Source: Ziziphus jujuba (lineage: Eukaryota > Streptophyta > Magnoliopsida > Rosales > Rhamnaceae). From it: DNA of 64,000 nt. Shown piece by piece: positions 11,512 to 24,097 of the stretch (within the stretch, counting starts at the first letter, position 1; every line of letters starts with the position of its first letter). A program made the position numbers and the translations under genes. Where the stretch lies: the NCBI RefSeq assembly GCF_031755915.1, contig NC_083382.1, positions 1,302,001 through 1,366,000 on the forward strand, read 5' to 3'. A model generated the notes under the pieces. That model was not told the origin of the DNA, did not search any database, and saw only the letters and a program-made list of their open reading frames with translations.

Positions 11512-14065
11512 AATCAATCTGATTTTCTTTCAACTTTAAAAACCAGTGAAATTATTTAAGAAAAATAATAGAGCTGAATTTTTTTTTTTTTTGTTCCCAT
11601 ATTATTGATATCCCGCGACGCATAACAAACTCTATGCATCACCTGTTAACTTATTAAAATTTTTTTTTTTTTGGTTTTTTGTAAATACGAATCGGTTGAT
11701 TTTCTTTCAACTTTAAATAACAAGTGAAAATATTTATGTAGCATCACAGAGTTTTTTTTTTTTTTTTAAACATATTCATCAGGCGATGCATAGGCATATT
11801 GTGCGTCGTCTGATGCCCTTATATTTATTTATTTTCCTTTTTCATAAAATATTAATCAATCTGATTTTCTTTCAATTTTAAAAACCAATGAAAATATTTA
11901 AGAAAAATAACATAGCTGGATTTTTATTTTTTTGGAACCACATTATTGATATCAGGCGACACATAACAAACTCTATGCATCGCCTGTTAACTTACTAATT
12001 TTTTATTTTTTGGTTTTTTATAAATATTAATCAGTTGATTTTTTTTCAACTTTAAATAACAATTAAAAATATTTAATCAGCATCACAGAGCTTGTTTTAG
12101 TTTTTTATTTCAAAAATATTAGTATCAGGCGACGCATAGGCATATTGTGCATTGCCTGATGCCCTTATATTTATTTATTTCCTTTTTCATAAAATATTAA
12201 TCAATATGATTTTCTTTCAACTTTAAAAAACCAGTAAAAATATTTAAGAAAAATAACAAAGCTGGATTTTTATTTTTTTGGAACACACATTATTGATATT
12301 AGGCGACGCATAATCAATACTATGCGTTGCCTGTTAACTTATTAATTTTTTTTTGGTTTTTTGTAAATATTAATCAGTTGATTTTCTTTCAACTTTAAGT
12401 AACAAGTGAAAATATTCAAGCAGCATCACAGAGCTTTTTTTTTTTTTCCAAAAAATATTTGTATCAGGCGACGCATAGGTATATTGTGCATCGCCTGATG
12501 CCATTATATTTATTTATTTTTCTTTTTCATAAAATATTAATCAATCTGATTTTTTTTCAACTTTAAAAACTAGTAAAAATATTTAGGAAAAATAACAGAG
12601 TTGGATTGTTATTTTTTTGGTCCCCATATTATTGATATTAGGAGACGCATAAACAACTCTATGCATCGCCTATTAACATATATATTCTTTTTTTTTTTTT
12701 TTGCAAATGTTGATAAATTGATTTTATTTCAACTTTAAATAAAAAGAGAAAATATTTAAGCAGCTTCACAAAGTTTGTTTTTGTTTTTGTTTCAAAAATA
12801 TTTGTATCAGGCGACGCATATGCGTATTTTGCCTCGCCTGTTCATTTTAAATTTATTTATTTTCCTTTTTCATAAAATATTAGTCAATATAACTTTCTTT
12901 CAACTTTAAAAACCAGTGAAAATATTTAAGAAAAATAACAGAGCTGGATTTTTATTTTTTTGGTCCACATATTATTGATATCAGGCGACGAATAACCAAC
13001 TATATGCGTCGCCTGTTAACAATTTTTTTTTGTTTTTTTAAATATTAATCAATTGATTTTCTTTCAATTTTAAATAAAAAGAAAAAAATATTTAACCAGC
13101 TTCACAAAGCTTGTTTTTGTTTTTTTTTTTTCAAAAATATTTTTATAAGGCGACGCATATGCATATTGTGCATCGCTGTTCACTATAAATTTATTTATTT
13201 TTCTTTTTCATAAAATATTAATCAATCTGATTTTCTTTCAACTTTGAATAACAAGTGAAAATATTTAAGCAGCATCAGAGAGGTTGATTTAACTTTTTAT
13301 TTTTTTTTTGTACAAAATATTTGTATCAGGTAACGCACAATCACCTTGTGAGTCGCCTGTTACCCTTTTATTTTACTATATTGTTTTTTTTTTTTTTTTG
13401 GTTTTCTTAAAATATTAATCAATTTGTTTTACTTTCAACTTCAAATAATCAGTAAAAATATTTAAGAAGCATAATTGTGTTTGTTTTTTTTTTTATTTGC
13501 ATTATTTGTATAAGGCGATGCACAATCATATTGTGCGTCGCCTGTTAGAATTTAATTTAGTTTTATTTTTTTGGTTTTCTAAAAATAATAATCAATCTGT
13601 TTTACTTTCAACTTTACATAATCAGTTAAAATATTTAAGAAGCATAACTGTTTTGTTTTTTTTTTTTCTTTGCATTATTTGTATCAAGCGACGCATAAGT
13701 GTATTGTACATCGCCTGTTACCCTTTTATATTTTTATTTTTTTGGTTTTATAAAAATATTAATCAATCTGTTTTACTTTCAACTTTAAATAACCAGTTAA
13801 AATATTTAAGCATATAACTGTGATGGTTTTTGTTTTTTTTGTTTTTTTTGCATTATTTGTATCACTCGATGCTCAAGCATATTGTGCGTCGCCTATTTAC
13901 CTTTTATTTTATTTTTATTTTTTTGTTTTCTAAAAATATTAATCAATTAGTTTTACTTTCTACTTCAAATAACCATTTAAAATTTTTAAGCAGCATAACT
14001 GTGCTCTTTTTTTTTTTTTTCAATTTGTTTTGCAATATGAGGCGACGCACAAGCATCTTGTCCAA
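11512..14065 (+). repeat. 15-unit tandem array, about 172-bp units of two alternating types
   Basis: Each unit contains a poly-T tract, an AATCAATCTGATTTTCTTTC-like segment and an inverted-repeat core of the form AGGCGACGCATA ... TATGCGTCGCCTG. Cores fall near 11614, 11790, 11952, 12125, 12300, 12464, 12640, 12806, 12980, 13147, 13326, 13512, 13685, 13862 and 14040. In the left two thirds, units alternate between a core with a short AT-rich loop followed by TTAAC and a core with loop GGCATATTG followed by TGCCC, so the true period there is a dimer of about 340 bp. Such arrays in CACTA elements are usually subterminal transposase-binding regions (inference). Confidence 0.9.
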
Positions 14066-16295
14066 TTTGTGTTTCAACTCTTTTGATTATTTTTAATATT
14101 GTTTGAATATTTGTAAAATTGGTACGTTTAAAACCAAAGTTCATGCAAAACAAATATTACCTTATGGACGATTTTTACAAATTGGTCTACGATATTTTAT
14201 ATGTACAAACAAAAGCTATTAACAAAAGCTAGCTATTTTACTACCATGCATAGATATTCATTGGTTTGAGATACTTGTGATCATCGCTGTTGCTCATTCA
14301 TCTCTAAATTCGTTGACATTTTCAGCCTGTAACCAAGTGACACCTTCATACTGAACATGAGAAACTTATGTTAACATTTATACAAATAATCATAAATATT
14401 AATTATTACATAATAGAAATATAATGAAATCATTCAATTAATAATAATTTACCATTCCTCTTAAGTCACGGGGAGGAACTTTGCGCCTAATGATATCTTG
14501 CATTATCATCATAATATAGTAACCACATTCCGTACTCCCGAGCTGCATCAGTGTCTAAATTTATAAATAGTAAATTATATGTAATATTAGATACAAATAT
14601 ATACAAGTATTTAAATTAACTAATAACTAATAATGCTAAGTTTATATATAATAACTACCTTAGTGTTTTGCCACCGAAGTTTCTTTTCAAATGTCTTTCC
14701 TCGGTTCCATGCAACAAAGGAACTATATAGAAATATAAATATTGTTTGAGATTATATTGTAGCTTCAAAAGTACAAATCCAATATAAGAACAATTAATTA
14801 AAAAAATTAGAGTTATTAACTTACTCGTCGATCAAAGTTTTTAGATCCTTATCAATTATATTCTTATGAGTCTTCAAAGAATCAAAAAACCATGCTACTG
14901 CTTTGTATAAATCAACAATACATAGCATCCAATGATTCCTAAAAACACCAATAAATATTTTAGTTAATATGATGTTTTTTGAAATTAATATTTTCACAAC
15001 ATAATTCAATTAAAACTAACACAATATTACCTTGCACAGTAGAGACAGAACCATAGTTGATTATTTCTTGCATCTTGTCATCTACTCAATATATTTATCG
15101 TCCGTTCATGAGGGTTTGGATGACCAACCGAAGCAATAATATCCGGATGAACAAAGCAATAATTCCCTTCGAAGGAGCCCGTCAATCCCTCATATAAATG
15201 CCTACATAATCTGATTACAAGTAATTATAGTGTTTATTTATAATTAATTAAATTGAAGAATTAGTTATAAACACATCCAAATTTAGGTTACCTTATGTAG
15301 AACAAGATCCATTCAGAAGATAATTCTTACATGTAACGAAAATCGTTTATATCGCTCCTCGCTATGCCCAACTGTTGTTCTTCCCCAAAGATCTCTTTTT
15401 TCATATTAAAAAACCATAAATTATCACTATCGACGTCCTTGATCCGACATAGCAACTCTCGGATCATTGGAGTAACGACTAAGGGATCAACATTATCATC
15501 TTGGTCATTCTCAATATTTGACCTGTTTGAGCTTCCCTACAAATATCAACAAACAACATTTAAAGCAGAACAAAAACGAAATTATTTTAAACTTCATTAT
15601 TATATACAAAAATGAAATTATTTTAAACTTCATTATTATATATAGCTGCATCGAACAATACCTCCTCAGATGGCAAGATAACAAGATCTCTTGGCCATGC
15701 AACAAATGCACCTTCAGCATCACCAACACGTATGATGTCAAATGACGGAATAGGCAAAGGTGCAAATCCATCAATAACGTCATCAACAGTGACATTATAA
15801 TTTGCTGCACCTAGCTTCACACCATGGCACATATCCATTGGCAACGAAGGTACCAAAGTGCCACGTGCTACTATATGGCCAACATTGCCTTGTGCAAGAT
15901 TGCATTTTACACCCTGCAAAGTTAAAAAAAAAAAAAAAAAGTTAATATATGTTCACATGACAATATTCCTTCAACTTAAAGACTCGATCCCATGATCTCA
16001 TGGCAGTAGGTAGGGCTCTTAACCATGGGAGCTATATAGATAATAATAACCCACTTAAATATATATATATATATATAATGAAAGAATTACCTCAAGATAG
16101 ATCGGAGGAGCATCAACCCTAGATGTAGATTGGGTCCCATAAGCAGCAACATCATTGACTTGGGTCCTAGGAGCATCAACATCATCGGCTGGGGGGGTCC
16201 CTTGAGCAGCAACATCATTGACTTGGGTCCCAGCAGCAGCAAGATCATCGGCTGGATGAGTGAGTGACGGAATATCAATACCACATGAGTGCATC

Positions 16296-19200
16296 TGTAA
16301 CACCCCATCCCAAAGCACGTTGTAATTTTTGCATGTTGACAGAGGTTGACCGTTGATCGAGACGGTCAAAATTTTGACTTTTTGGTCTGCATGGAATTTT
16401 GCGTTGATCAAGGCACCATTTCAAAGTACGTATCAGAGCTACCATTCGAAATTGGGGCTACCATTTGAAAGTTATGCGCAAGGCAAGTTGCGGTCCAATT
16501 TGTCCAAGGGTGCTAAGTTTGAATTTTTATTTACGTAGAATTTCCATTTGACTCTTGTATGGTTGTAAATTACTCATCGATGCGAGTCTATAGACTAATG
16601 ATACGCTTAATTTGGACATCAAGTTAAAAAGTTATGGACTCGCAAAATTTTTCTGATACACTATTATTTTATACTATTTTTAATTAAATGGTGTTATTGT
16701 GAAAAATGTGCGCCATGTGTCAAGCCCTCAGCCTTTCCCGTGAGTGCACAGTGGCACCCACGGGATGGCTTTTTATTGGCTCAAACCCGTGTGTGAGCTG
16801 TGTGACCTGAGAGAGAGAGAGAGAGAGATAGGGGAGGAGAGGGAGAGGAGAGACCACCACCGACCACCACCGATTTGCCATTTTTCGGCCACCCTTTCCT
16901 TACACTTGCCACCCCATTTGAACTCCACTTGAAAACCGGCCGGCCAGCCAAATCTCGCAGCCACCGGACCACCGACACGCCCAGATCGGGGCATTTTCCG
17001 GCAGCGGTGCCGATTACTTCAAACCCATATTTCTCCCAGATCCGGCCTCTGTTGTCTCACTGCCTGTCCCATCCGTTCGCCCATCCTCCGATCTACATCT
17101 CCTCCAGAAATCATGACGAGTGGCCACCGGACGCACCGCCAGTGGTGACGGGTTCCGGTGACCATGGCGGCTCGTTGGGAAATCAACTTTCCGGCGAGTT
17201 CCCAGTTACACCACCCATCCTTTCCCACTAGTTTCGACCCCTTGAACCCAGATCTGAGGTCGATTTCCTCCAACTCGCAGCGGTTTGTGAGATCCGAGGA
17301 TCCAAAACCTGACAGCTTTCCGACAAAATTTCGGCCACCTCGGGTCCGATCTCCGGAAAGTAAGACCAGATTTGTATTTCTCATTTCACAAGCTTCGATT
17401 CGGTATATCACTCATAAATTTTGGTTGTCGTTTGTGTTTGCTCCCCGGGTACCCATTTGGGAGTTACCCATTTCAAATGTCGGTTGTCGTTTGTGTTTGA
17501 CACACATGCTTGAGGTGAGTGACCCACCTTCAAAATTATTTTGAGTTGGTAAATTGTATATATTTTAAGTTGATTATATATTTGGAAATTTTATTTCATG
17601 TGTTAATTGTTTAATAAATTTCTAATTGAAATTTTATGCCAAAATTAAAGGAAATTAAATTATTTGTGTATTATAAATAATTTGGGTTTTAAGAATTTTC
17701 TTGAATTTGAGGTTTAATTTAATAATTATTGGATTTTATTATTGGAATATTTTATAATTAGATATTTGAAAAATATGTTTTATTTATTTGATATTAAGAG
17801 AATTTCCATCTAAATTGTATTGCCAATGCATGTTGTTTTAATATATGTTTGGGCGCCAAAAATATATTTGGGAATTAAAAAAAATTGTGCTTTCAATTTC
17901 CTTTTATAATTGTTATGTTTATCATGTGATTTAATTATATTTTGAAGTTTGAGGAATTGAAGGAATATTTATTTTAAATTATTGTTGATTTCATTGATGG
18001 ATTTGAAATTGATGGAATTTATATTGATAGATTTACGCTGGAGATATTAAAGAAAAAAATGTGGGATTGTGGATTTGAAAATGGTATGATTCCCACGGTG
18101 AATTTTGGAAAAATTATTATATTTTTAAAATAATATGGTTATTTATTTTAAACGCACTCATACAGTACTGGTGTTCTGTACTGTGTATGTGGATGAGTCC
18201 GCAAGTTATAATGTCTCCCGTGAGTTGCCATCGGACCGAAGATAGACAAGTTTGATATTGGCTATAAGTTGTCCCCCTCCATGGCCGGATTAACGATTTA
18301 AGCAGCGGCGCTATTGGGACGCCAAAGCGACCGTATGCAAGTTTCTCTCTTTAACCTCTCGCTGGACGGTGCTTGGGACGCTGGGTATCGTAGGGCATCA
18401 CTGGTATATAATGTGGTGCATCGAATATTATTTCTCAGATATAAATTTCAAATCCTAAAGTTTTAAAATTGTTTTTAAATTAAATGTATTTAATTTGTTT
18501 TATCATCTATTTTCAATTAGTATTTTTCTAAAATGTATTCATTCATATTTTATTACACTTATTTTAAAATAATGTTTTAAAATGCATCTTGCCATATTTT
18601 TATTATATAGATTGATTGAATATTTCAAAATGAATTTTATAATATATTTTTACCATTTATTTTACATGATTGTTTGCAATTATTTAAATTATATTTTTGA
18701 CACTGTTTATTTTAGTTTATTAAATCAAATGTTACGAATTATGTATTGAATTTCACTTTTATGTTATATTTTTTTTAATGCAAATATTATAAATTTATTT
18801 TATTATATTTTATTCGTAATTGGATTATTTAAATTTTTATTAAATTAATTATTCCTTGATTTTTGGGACATAAAATATTGGGTTTTACGAAAATGTTTTA
18901 AAAGGGAAACTTTTCCAACGGAGTGAGGTGAGGGTTTTGAGAGAAAATATTATTTTCAATTAATTATTAACTATTTACTTATTTATTCTTAATTATTCAA
19001 GTGTACTATGACTATCGTTGCTATTATAATTGTATAGTAGATAGGGTCACTTACTGAGATTATTAGCATCTCATATTTCTTAAATCCGTTCCCCTAGGTA
19101 CAAAGATTGATAGATGTTCGTCCGAAACAAGCTTGATCTTCATTGCTGTCGTGTTTCGAGGAGTTCTCTTTCTTTTCATTTATTTCTATTGTAATATTTC

Positions 19201-19521
19201 TTTTATCCTTTGTTGTATAACTTTCATACTTAATTGTACCCTATGATGCTCTGTATACTGTATTGGATATATTTTATTAAATACTACATTAGTTCCCTAT
19301 TTAATTTATGGATGTGCTGATTATTGTGGAATTAAATTGTAGTAAAGTGGAGGAATAAGGCGGTATATATATAGAAGTGCGTTTTCAGTGCAGGGAATTT
19401 GTGGTAAGTCCAACCCTTAAGGGAGGTTCTACCGGATTTTCCATTGGAAGGTTTGGTAGGGTTTTCCTGGGATCAGGGCTTATCTAGGGTTCCGGTGAGG
19501 GATCTTGGACGAGTCCTGACA
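16296..19521 (+). mobile_element. Solo LTR (about 3.2 kb), TGTAACACCCC family, copy 1
   Basis: Starts TGTAACACCCCATCCC and ends GAGTCCTGACA (TG...CA), with perfect 5-bp duplications GCATC at 16291-16295 and 19522-19526. The host Ulp1 gene of the CACTA element continues on both sides. No internal domain, primer-binding site or second LTR lies inside, so this is a lone LTR left by recombination of a long-LTR retrotransposon. It includes a (GA)n purine block, a GC-rich CCACCGGA region and a section with GTGAGTGACCCACCTTC shared with copy 2. Probably gypsy-type, given the TGTAACACCC start; the lineage is not determinable without internal sequence. Confidence 0.88.
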
Positions 19522-19540
19522 GCATCAACTTGGGTAGCAC

Positions 19541-19868
19541 TGCTGCCACTTGAATTTCTGACGATCGCCACTAGACTTTTGAGCAGCATCTCATAGACTG
19601 CATTGTTTCCACTTGCCTCCGACTTAGTCTTTTTTTGTGAACTCGGCTTAGGAGTATGGAAAAAGTTAGTCACCATGTATCCTTTGCCTCGACCCCTAAG
19701 CCAGTGCTGCCACTTGAATTTCTGACGATCGCCACCAGACCTTTGAGCAGCATCTCATAGACTGCATTGTTTCCACTTCCCTCCGACTTAGTCTTTTTTT
19801 GTGAACTCGGCTTAGGAGTATGGAAAAAGTTAGTCACCGTGTATCCTTTGCCTCGATCCCTAAGCCTA
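19541..19868 (-). repeat. 164-bp tandem duplication in the CACTA second gene
   Basis: Two near-identical copies (19541-19704 and 19705-19868) each encode VTNFFHTPKPSSQKKTKSE on the minus strand. The 164-bp period is not a multiple of three, so the duplication itself shifts the downstream frame. Copy 1 abuts the solo LTR target duplication. Confidence 0.85.
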
Positions 19869-20446
19869 CCTCCATGCTCCTCTTTTCCCAAAGCTTGTGT
19901 GAGGATATCCATAGGAGGTGAAGGCCGAATTTCTCCTTCTGTTGCCTTATTCTTTAAGTCATTCTACAATATATTTTTTAAATGATTAAATATATCAATT
20001 TATATAATAATGAACTAAATAATAATATATGCAACAAATATTCATAAAAAATACAATACTCACAATTTTTTCCGCTACATGTTCAGTTTCTTCATTTGCA
20101 TATTTTCTATCCTTCCCCATACGTGCCCGTATCCATAGGTCATCTCAGTCTACATAATCTTCGATGCCTCTTTCCAGTTGCTTCAAAAGTTACAAATAAA
20201 TTAATTTTAATAATGCAAGTGAGCAACAATGACAAAATTAATATGGTTAAATGTAAATAAAAATAAATTGCATACAATGGCTCTTTATAATCTCGCGTAG
20301 CCCATTGCACCCAAATAATTTAAGCCACCATAACAAATTTTAATTTTTATATAAATAATGACAGCGCAATTTAATACAACATTAACATGCATTAAATAAA
20401 ACTATACCTAGAATTTATCCGTCAACCTTTGTTGTACAAAATCATC

Positions 20447-23428
20447 TGTAACACCCCGTCCCAAATCGCATCGGAATCCGTGCACGTTGACCGAGGTTGA
20501 CCGTTGACCGTTGACCAAAGGGGTCAAAAGTTGACTTTTTGACTCGGTGGGAATTTCGAGATGACTAGGGCACCGTGGCGAAGTGCACGATGCCACGAGT
20601 TCGTAGACTGGTAGCACGTCGAAAACGGAGCTACGGTTTGAAAGTTATGGACGAAACAAGTTGCGGTCCAAACTGTCCAAGGGGTGCCGGAGTTGACTTT
20701 TTGTTTATGGGGAATTGAGCTTTGACTCATGCATGGTTGTGAAGTGCTCGTCGATACGAATTCACAGACTAGCGGCACGCTCAAAACGGACATCCGGTTA
20801 AAAAGTTATGGACGTTTGAAGTTTACCGGATACCGTATTATTTTAATTTTTTTTGGGTCGGTGAACAGTGAAACGCCACGTGTCAGTTTCTGATTGGTCC
20901 ACGTGGCATGAACAGTGTCACGCAGGGGTTTTATTTGTTAAAACACTCGGGGAAGAGAGAGAAAGAGAGAGAGGAGAGAGAAAGAGAGAGAGAGAGCCAC
21001 CGCCGGCCACCGGATTTTGCCACTGTTCCGGCCGAGTTACTGTACACGCGCCGGAGAGAAAGCTTGCCCACCTCATTTCCGGCAAAACCTCCAAATATCA
21101 CGGCGAACGGCCGCCGGACGCGCCCGGATCGGACGTCCGAAGTTTGGCGGCGATTTTTCCCCTCCACCGCCGGCCACCGCGAATCGGCACTATTCCGGCC
21201 GATATACAGTACACGCGCCATACACCCATCATCCTCTCCTCAAGTCCGGCCTACCCACCAAAAATCACGGCCATCGGACCACCGACGCGCCGGGATCGGA
21301 GCGTTTTCCGCCGAGGGGTCGAAAATCTTCAAATGGTGATTTCTCCGCCGTCCGACCTCCGTTTTGCTCACCGTCGGTCCCGTTGGATTGCTCTCCTCAC
21401 GATCTACAAATCTGCAAAATTTCACAGCAAACGGCCACCGTCGGAAAATACTGTTCCGGTGACGGTTGCCGGTGACGTGGCGGCCCGCCGGAAATTACTA
21501 TTCCGGCGAGTACCCGAAAATTCCGGCCAGCTCCAGTCCGCAGTGTTCGACCTCCTGAACCCAAATCCGACTTCCATTTCCGCCAATTCACGACGGTTTG
21601 GGAGAATTGCGGAGCCGAAACTCGAAAAAATTTCCGGCGAGATTCCGACCCCGTCGGGTTCGATCACCGGAAAGTAAGACCGAATCCGTGATCCTCATCA
21701 CACGAGCTTCGATTCGGTATATAACTCGTAACCCTTAGATGTCGCTTGGTGTTCGCTCCCCGGGTATCCATTTGGGAATTACCCGAATAAAATATTAATA
21801 TTTTTGGTTTGTGCACTGTGGTTGTTTAGGTGCACGCGCGAGTAGTGGAGTGGATCCCGAGGAGGATCTTAGTTGATTTGCGCTCTCCAGGTGAGTGACC
21901 CACCTTCAAAAATTATTTTGGGCAATTAATTAAATTTAATTGGTATTTAATTTAGTATTTAATTACGCTCATGTGGTGTGGTTTAATTATGGTTTTAATG
22001 CGGTTTAATTTAATTTATTTGTTATGCATGAGCAAGGTATGTTTCGGTATTAATTTTACGTGGTTTCAAATGTGATTTCTCGGGCATAACTGGGTTAAAT
22101 ATTTTGTGAAAATATTTGGTTAAATTTTATAAATTATGCCCGCGGTATTTTTATGGTTGCATTTTGTATTTCGAGAAAATTGTGGTTTGTTGTTATCGCT
22201 GTTTCGTACCGGGTGATTGGATAAAATATGTGGGATGGTGTTTTGTGAAATTTTGGTATACTTCCCATGGTGGTTTTTTGGAAAAACGGTACGGTTGGTT
22301 GTTTATGTTTATTTTTAGACGCACTCATACAGTATTGGTGTTCTGGTGTATGGTGTATGGACACGTGGTTTAGCACGCGGTTATTATATGGTTTAGCGTG
22401 CGGTTATTACTTCACCCGTGAGTTGCCATTGGACCGTGGGCAGGCAAGGTTATTGTTGCGCACAGCCGCCCCCCTCCTTGGCCGGGTGATGGTTTTTAGC
22501 AGTCGGTACTGTCGGGACGCCGAAGTGACCACTGCAGGTTTCTCTCTTTAACCTCCCGCCAGTCGGTGCTCGGGACGCTGGGTATCGGAGGGCATCACCG
22601 GTATATGGTGTGGTGCGTCAGGTGTAATTGTCGGTGTAATTGCAAATAATGGTTTAAACCCCAAAGGTGTTCAAAATTTATTTATTATAATTTATTATAT
22701 TTTTATTATATATTTGGGGTATGTATTTATTTAATTGTTGTTGTTAAATTATTTAATCCCTTGGTTTTTGGGAGGTATGCACATTGGGTTTTGCGAAAAG
22801 GTTTTAAAAAGGGAACATTTCAAACGGAGCGATTGGTGAGAGTTTTGAGGGAAATCATTATTTTCCAAAGGTTATTATTATTTATTATTAATTGTTGGTA
22901 TTTGTTCCACTCCTTAATTGTTATTATTTTATTATTATTATTAAAAGGTGTTCAGTAGTTCGGGTTACTCACGGAGATGATTAGCATCTCACACTCTTAA
23001 ATTCCGTTCCCTTAGGTGCAAGTGGTGGTAGACGTTCTTTCGGAGCGAACCAAGTTTTCCGCTGCTGTTGTGTTTCGAGAAGTTTCTTTGTACTCTTTCA
23101 TTTCAGTGTATTATTTCTTTTCAGCCTTGTTGTATTTCTGTTGTTTAGCACTTCTTAAAGCTCTGTATACTATTGGAATACTTCTGTTTTATTTATGCAC
23201 TGGACTGTTGTTGCTTTGAGAAGTGCTGGAATTTGTGGAATCAGTTTGTAGTTTGTGGGCGGAATAATGGGATGTTTTTAGAAGTGTGTTTTCAGTGCAG
23301 GTAATTTGTGGTAAGTAAATCCCTTAGGGGAGGCTCTGTCGGATTTTCCTTTGGAGGGTCCGGTAGGGTTTCCCTGGGATCAGGGCTGTCTAGGGTTCCG
23401 GGGAAGGAATTCTGGACGGGTCCTGACA
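20447..23428 (+). mobile_element. Solo LTR (about 3.0 kb), TGTAACACCCC family, copy 2
   Basis: Starts TGTAACACCCCGTCCC and ends GGGTCCTGACA, with perfect 5-bp duplications TCATC at 20442-20446 and 23429-23433. It is the same family and orientation as copy 1, but more GC-rich in its first third and about 240 bp shorter. The CACTA gene's exon reading SQEVWDD...FVQQRL is split exactly at this insertion. Confidence 0.88.
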
Positions 23429-24097
23429 TCATCCCAGACCTCTTGGCTTATGAATTCATACATTGAGGGTCGATGCTTCAACTTTTCGGGTGTGTCAATA
23501 TATGGTCGAACAAAATATTTATATAAGTAATTCTTGAATTTTCTCCATTTGTCACAACAATCTTTTAAAGTTACCTTCCTAAAACCATCATCTTTACCCG
23601 TATATTACTGCAAAATTAAAATATATATATTTAGTAACATTGATTGACAAGTAAATGCGGTAAGTTAGAAATGCAAGTAAAATGCATACAACCTACAAAT
23701 GCAAAAAAAGAATTACAAAATCTTCATCAATTAAATATGATTCATAATAAACAATATTTAACAATAATGCACTTCGTACCTTTATTGATGCCCATAGGTT
23801 ATCTTTTAACCTATCTGACACATCTCTCCAATTTGGTATATTAATTGGTATTGTGCTCCTAGCCAACGAGCCCTCCAAATTGGTCAGTCAAACGGCTTCA
23901 GAGTTAATAGCAACTCCAACCTCATTATATTGAGGTTCCAAGCTTTTGTTTCCCACCAAATACTTCCTAAGGCCTTTCATCGTTGTAGCCCCTCATTTTC
24001 TACGCCTTAGGGATGACGTATTCGGTCTTTCCATATTATTAGATGGTGATCCAGCGCCATCCCCATCCGAGAGGACATGTTCATTAAAAGGATCCAT

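Larger units (their letters stand above)
14294..24097 (-). pseudogene. CACTA-borne gene with DUF8039-like and Ulp1 protease domains
   Basis: Read leftward from an ATG at 24097. N-terminal exons carry conserved segments of the En/Spm-associated second gene (RTIPINIPNWRDVSD-like, WRKFKNYLYKYF, SQEVWDDFVQQRL). Next comes a linker with VTNFFHTPKPSSQKK (duplicated), then a GTQVNDVAA-type repeat region. Around 15623-15919 is a DUF8039-like block (GHIVARGTLVPS, AFVAWPRDLVILP). The C-terminal exons hold a Ulp1/C48 cysteine protease domain: NHWMLCIVDLYKAVAWFFDS (catalytic His and Asp region) near 14880-14940, and QLGSTECGYY with the catalytic Cys codon at 14525-14527. The frame ends at 14294. Splice borders are GT-AG where checked. 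In-frame stops occur in the N-terminal exons (LRRRK-stop-GATT, SEAV-stop-LTNL, YVD-stop-DDLW, TDKF-stop), mostly of C-to-T type, and two solo LTRs interrupt it, so it is dead. Family members remove SUMO-like modifiers; the role in transposons is unknown. Confidence 0.8.

Noticed and set aside
11512..14065. CRISPR-like array of regularly spaced palindromic repeats
   Set aside because: Plant nuclear context, units of 172 bp with related rather than unique spacers, and location inside a CACTA element; these are transposon subterminal repeats.
16744..17544. Overlapping GC-rich frames in the left solo LTR
   Set aside because: They overlap in several frames on both strands in a CCACCGGA-rich LTR region; no protein similarity recognised.
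20868..21677. A 269-codon frame in the right solo LTR
   Set aside because: It is GC-rich, has competing long frames on both strands, and is not open in the sister LTR; it is a composition artefact.
16296..23428. The two TGTAACACCCC segments as the LTRs of one retrotransposon with a 0.9-kb interior
   Set aside because: Each has its own different 5-bp target duplication, and the sequence between them is the CACTA gene continuing in its own exons, with no primer-binding site or polypurine tract.
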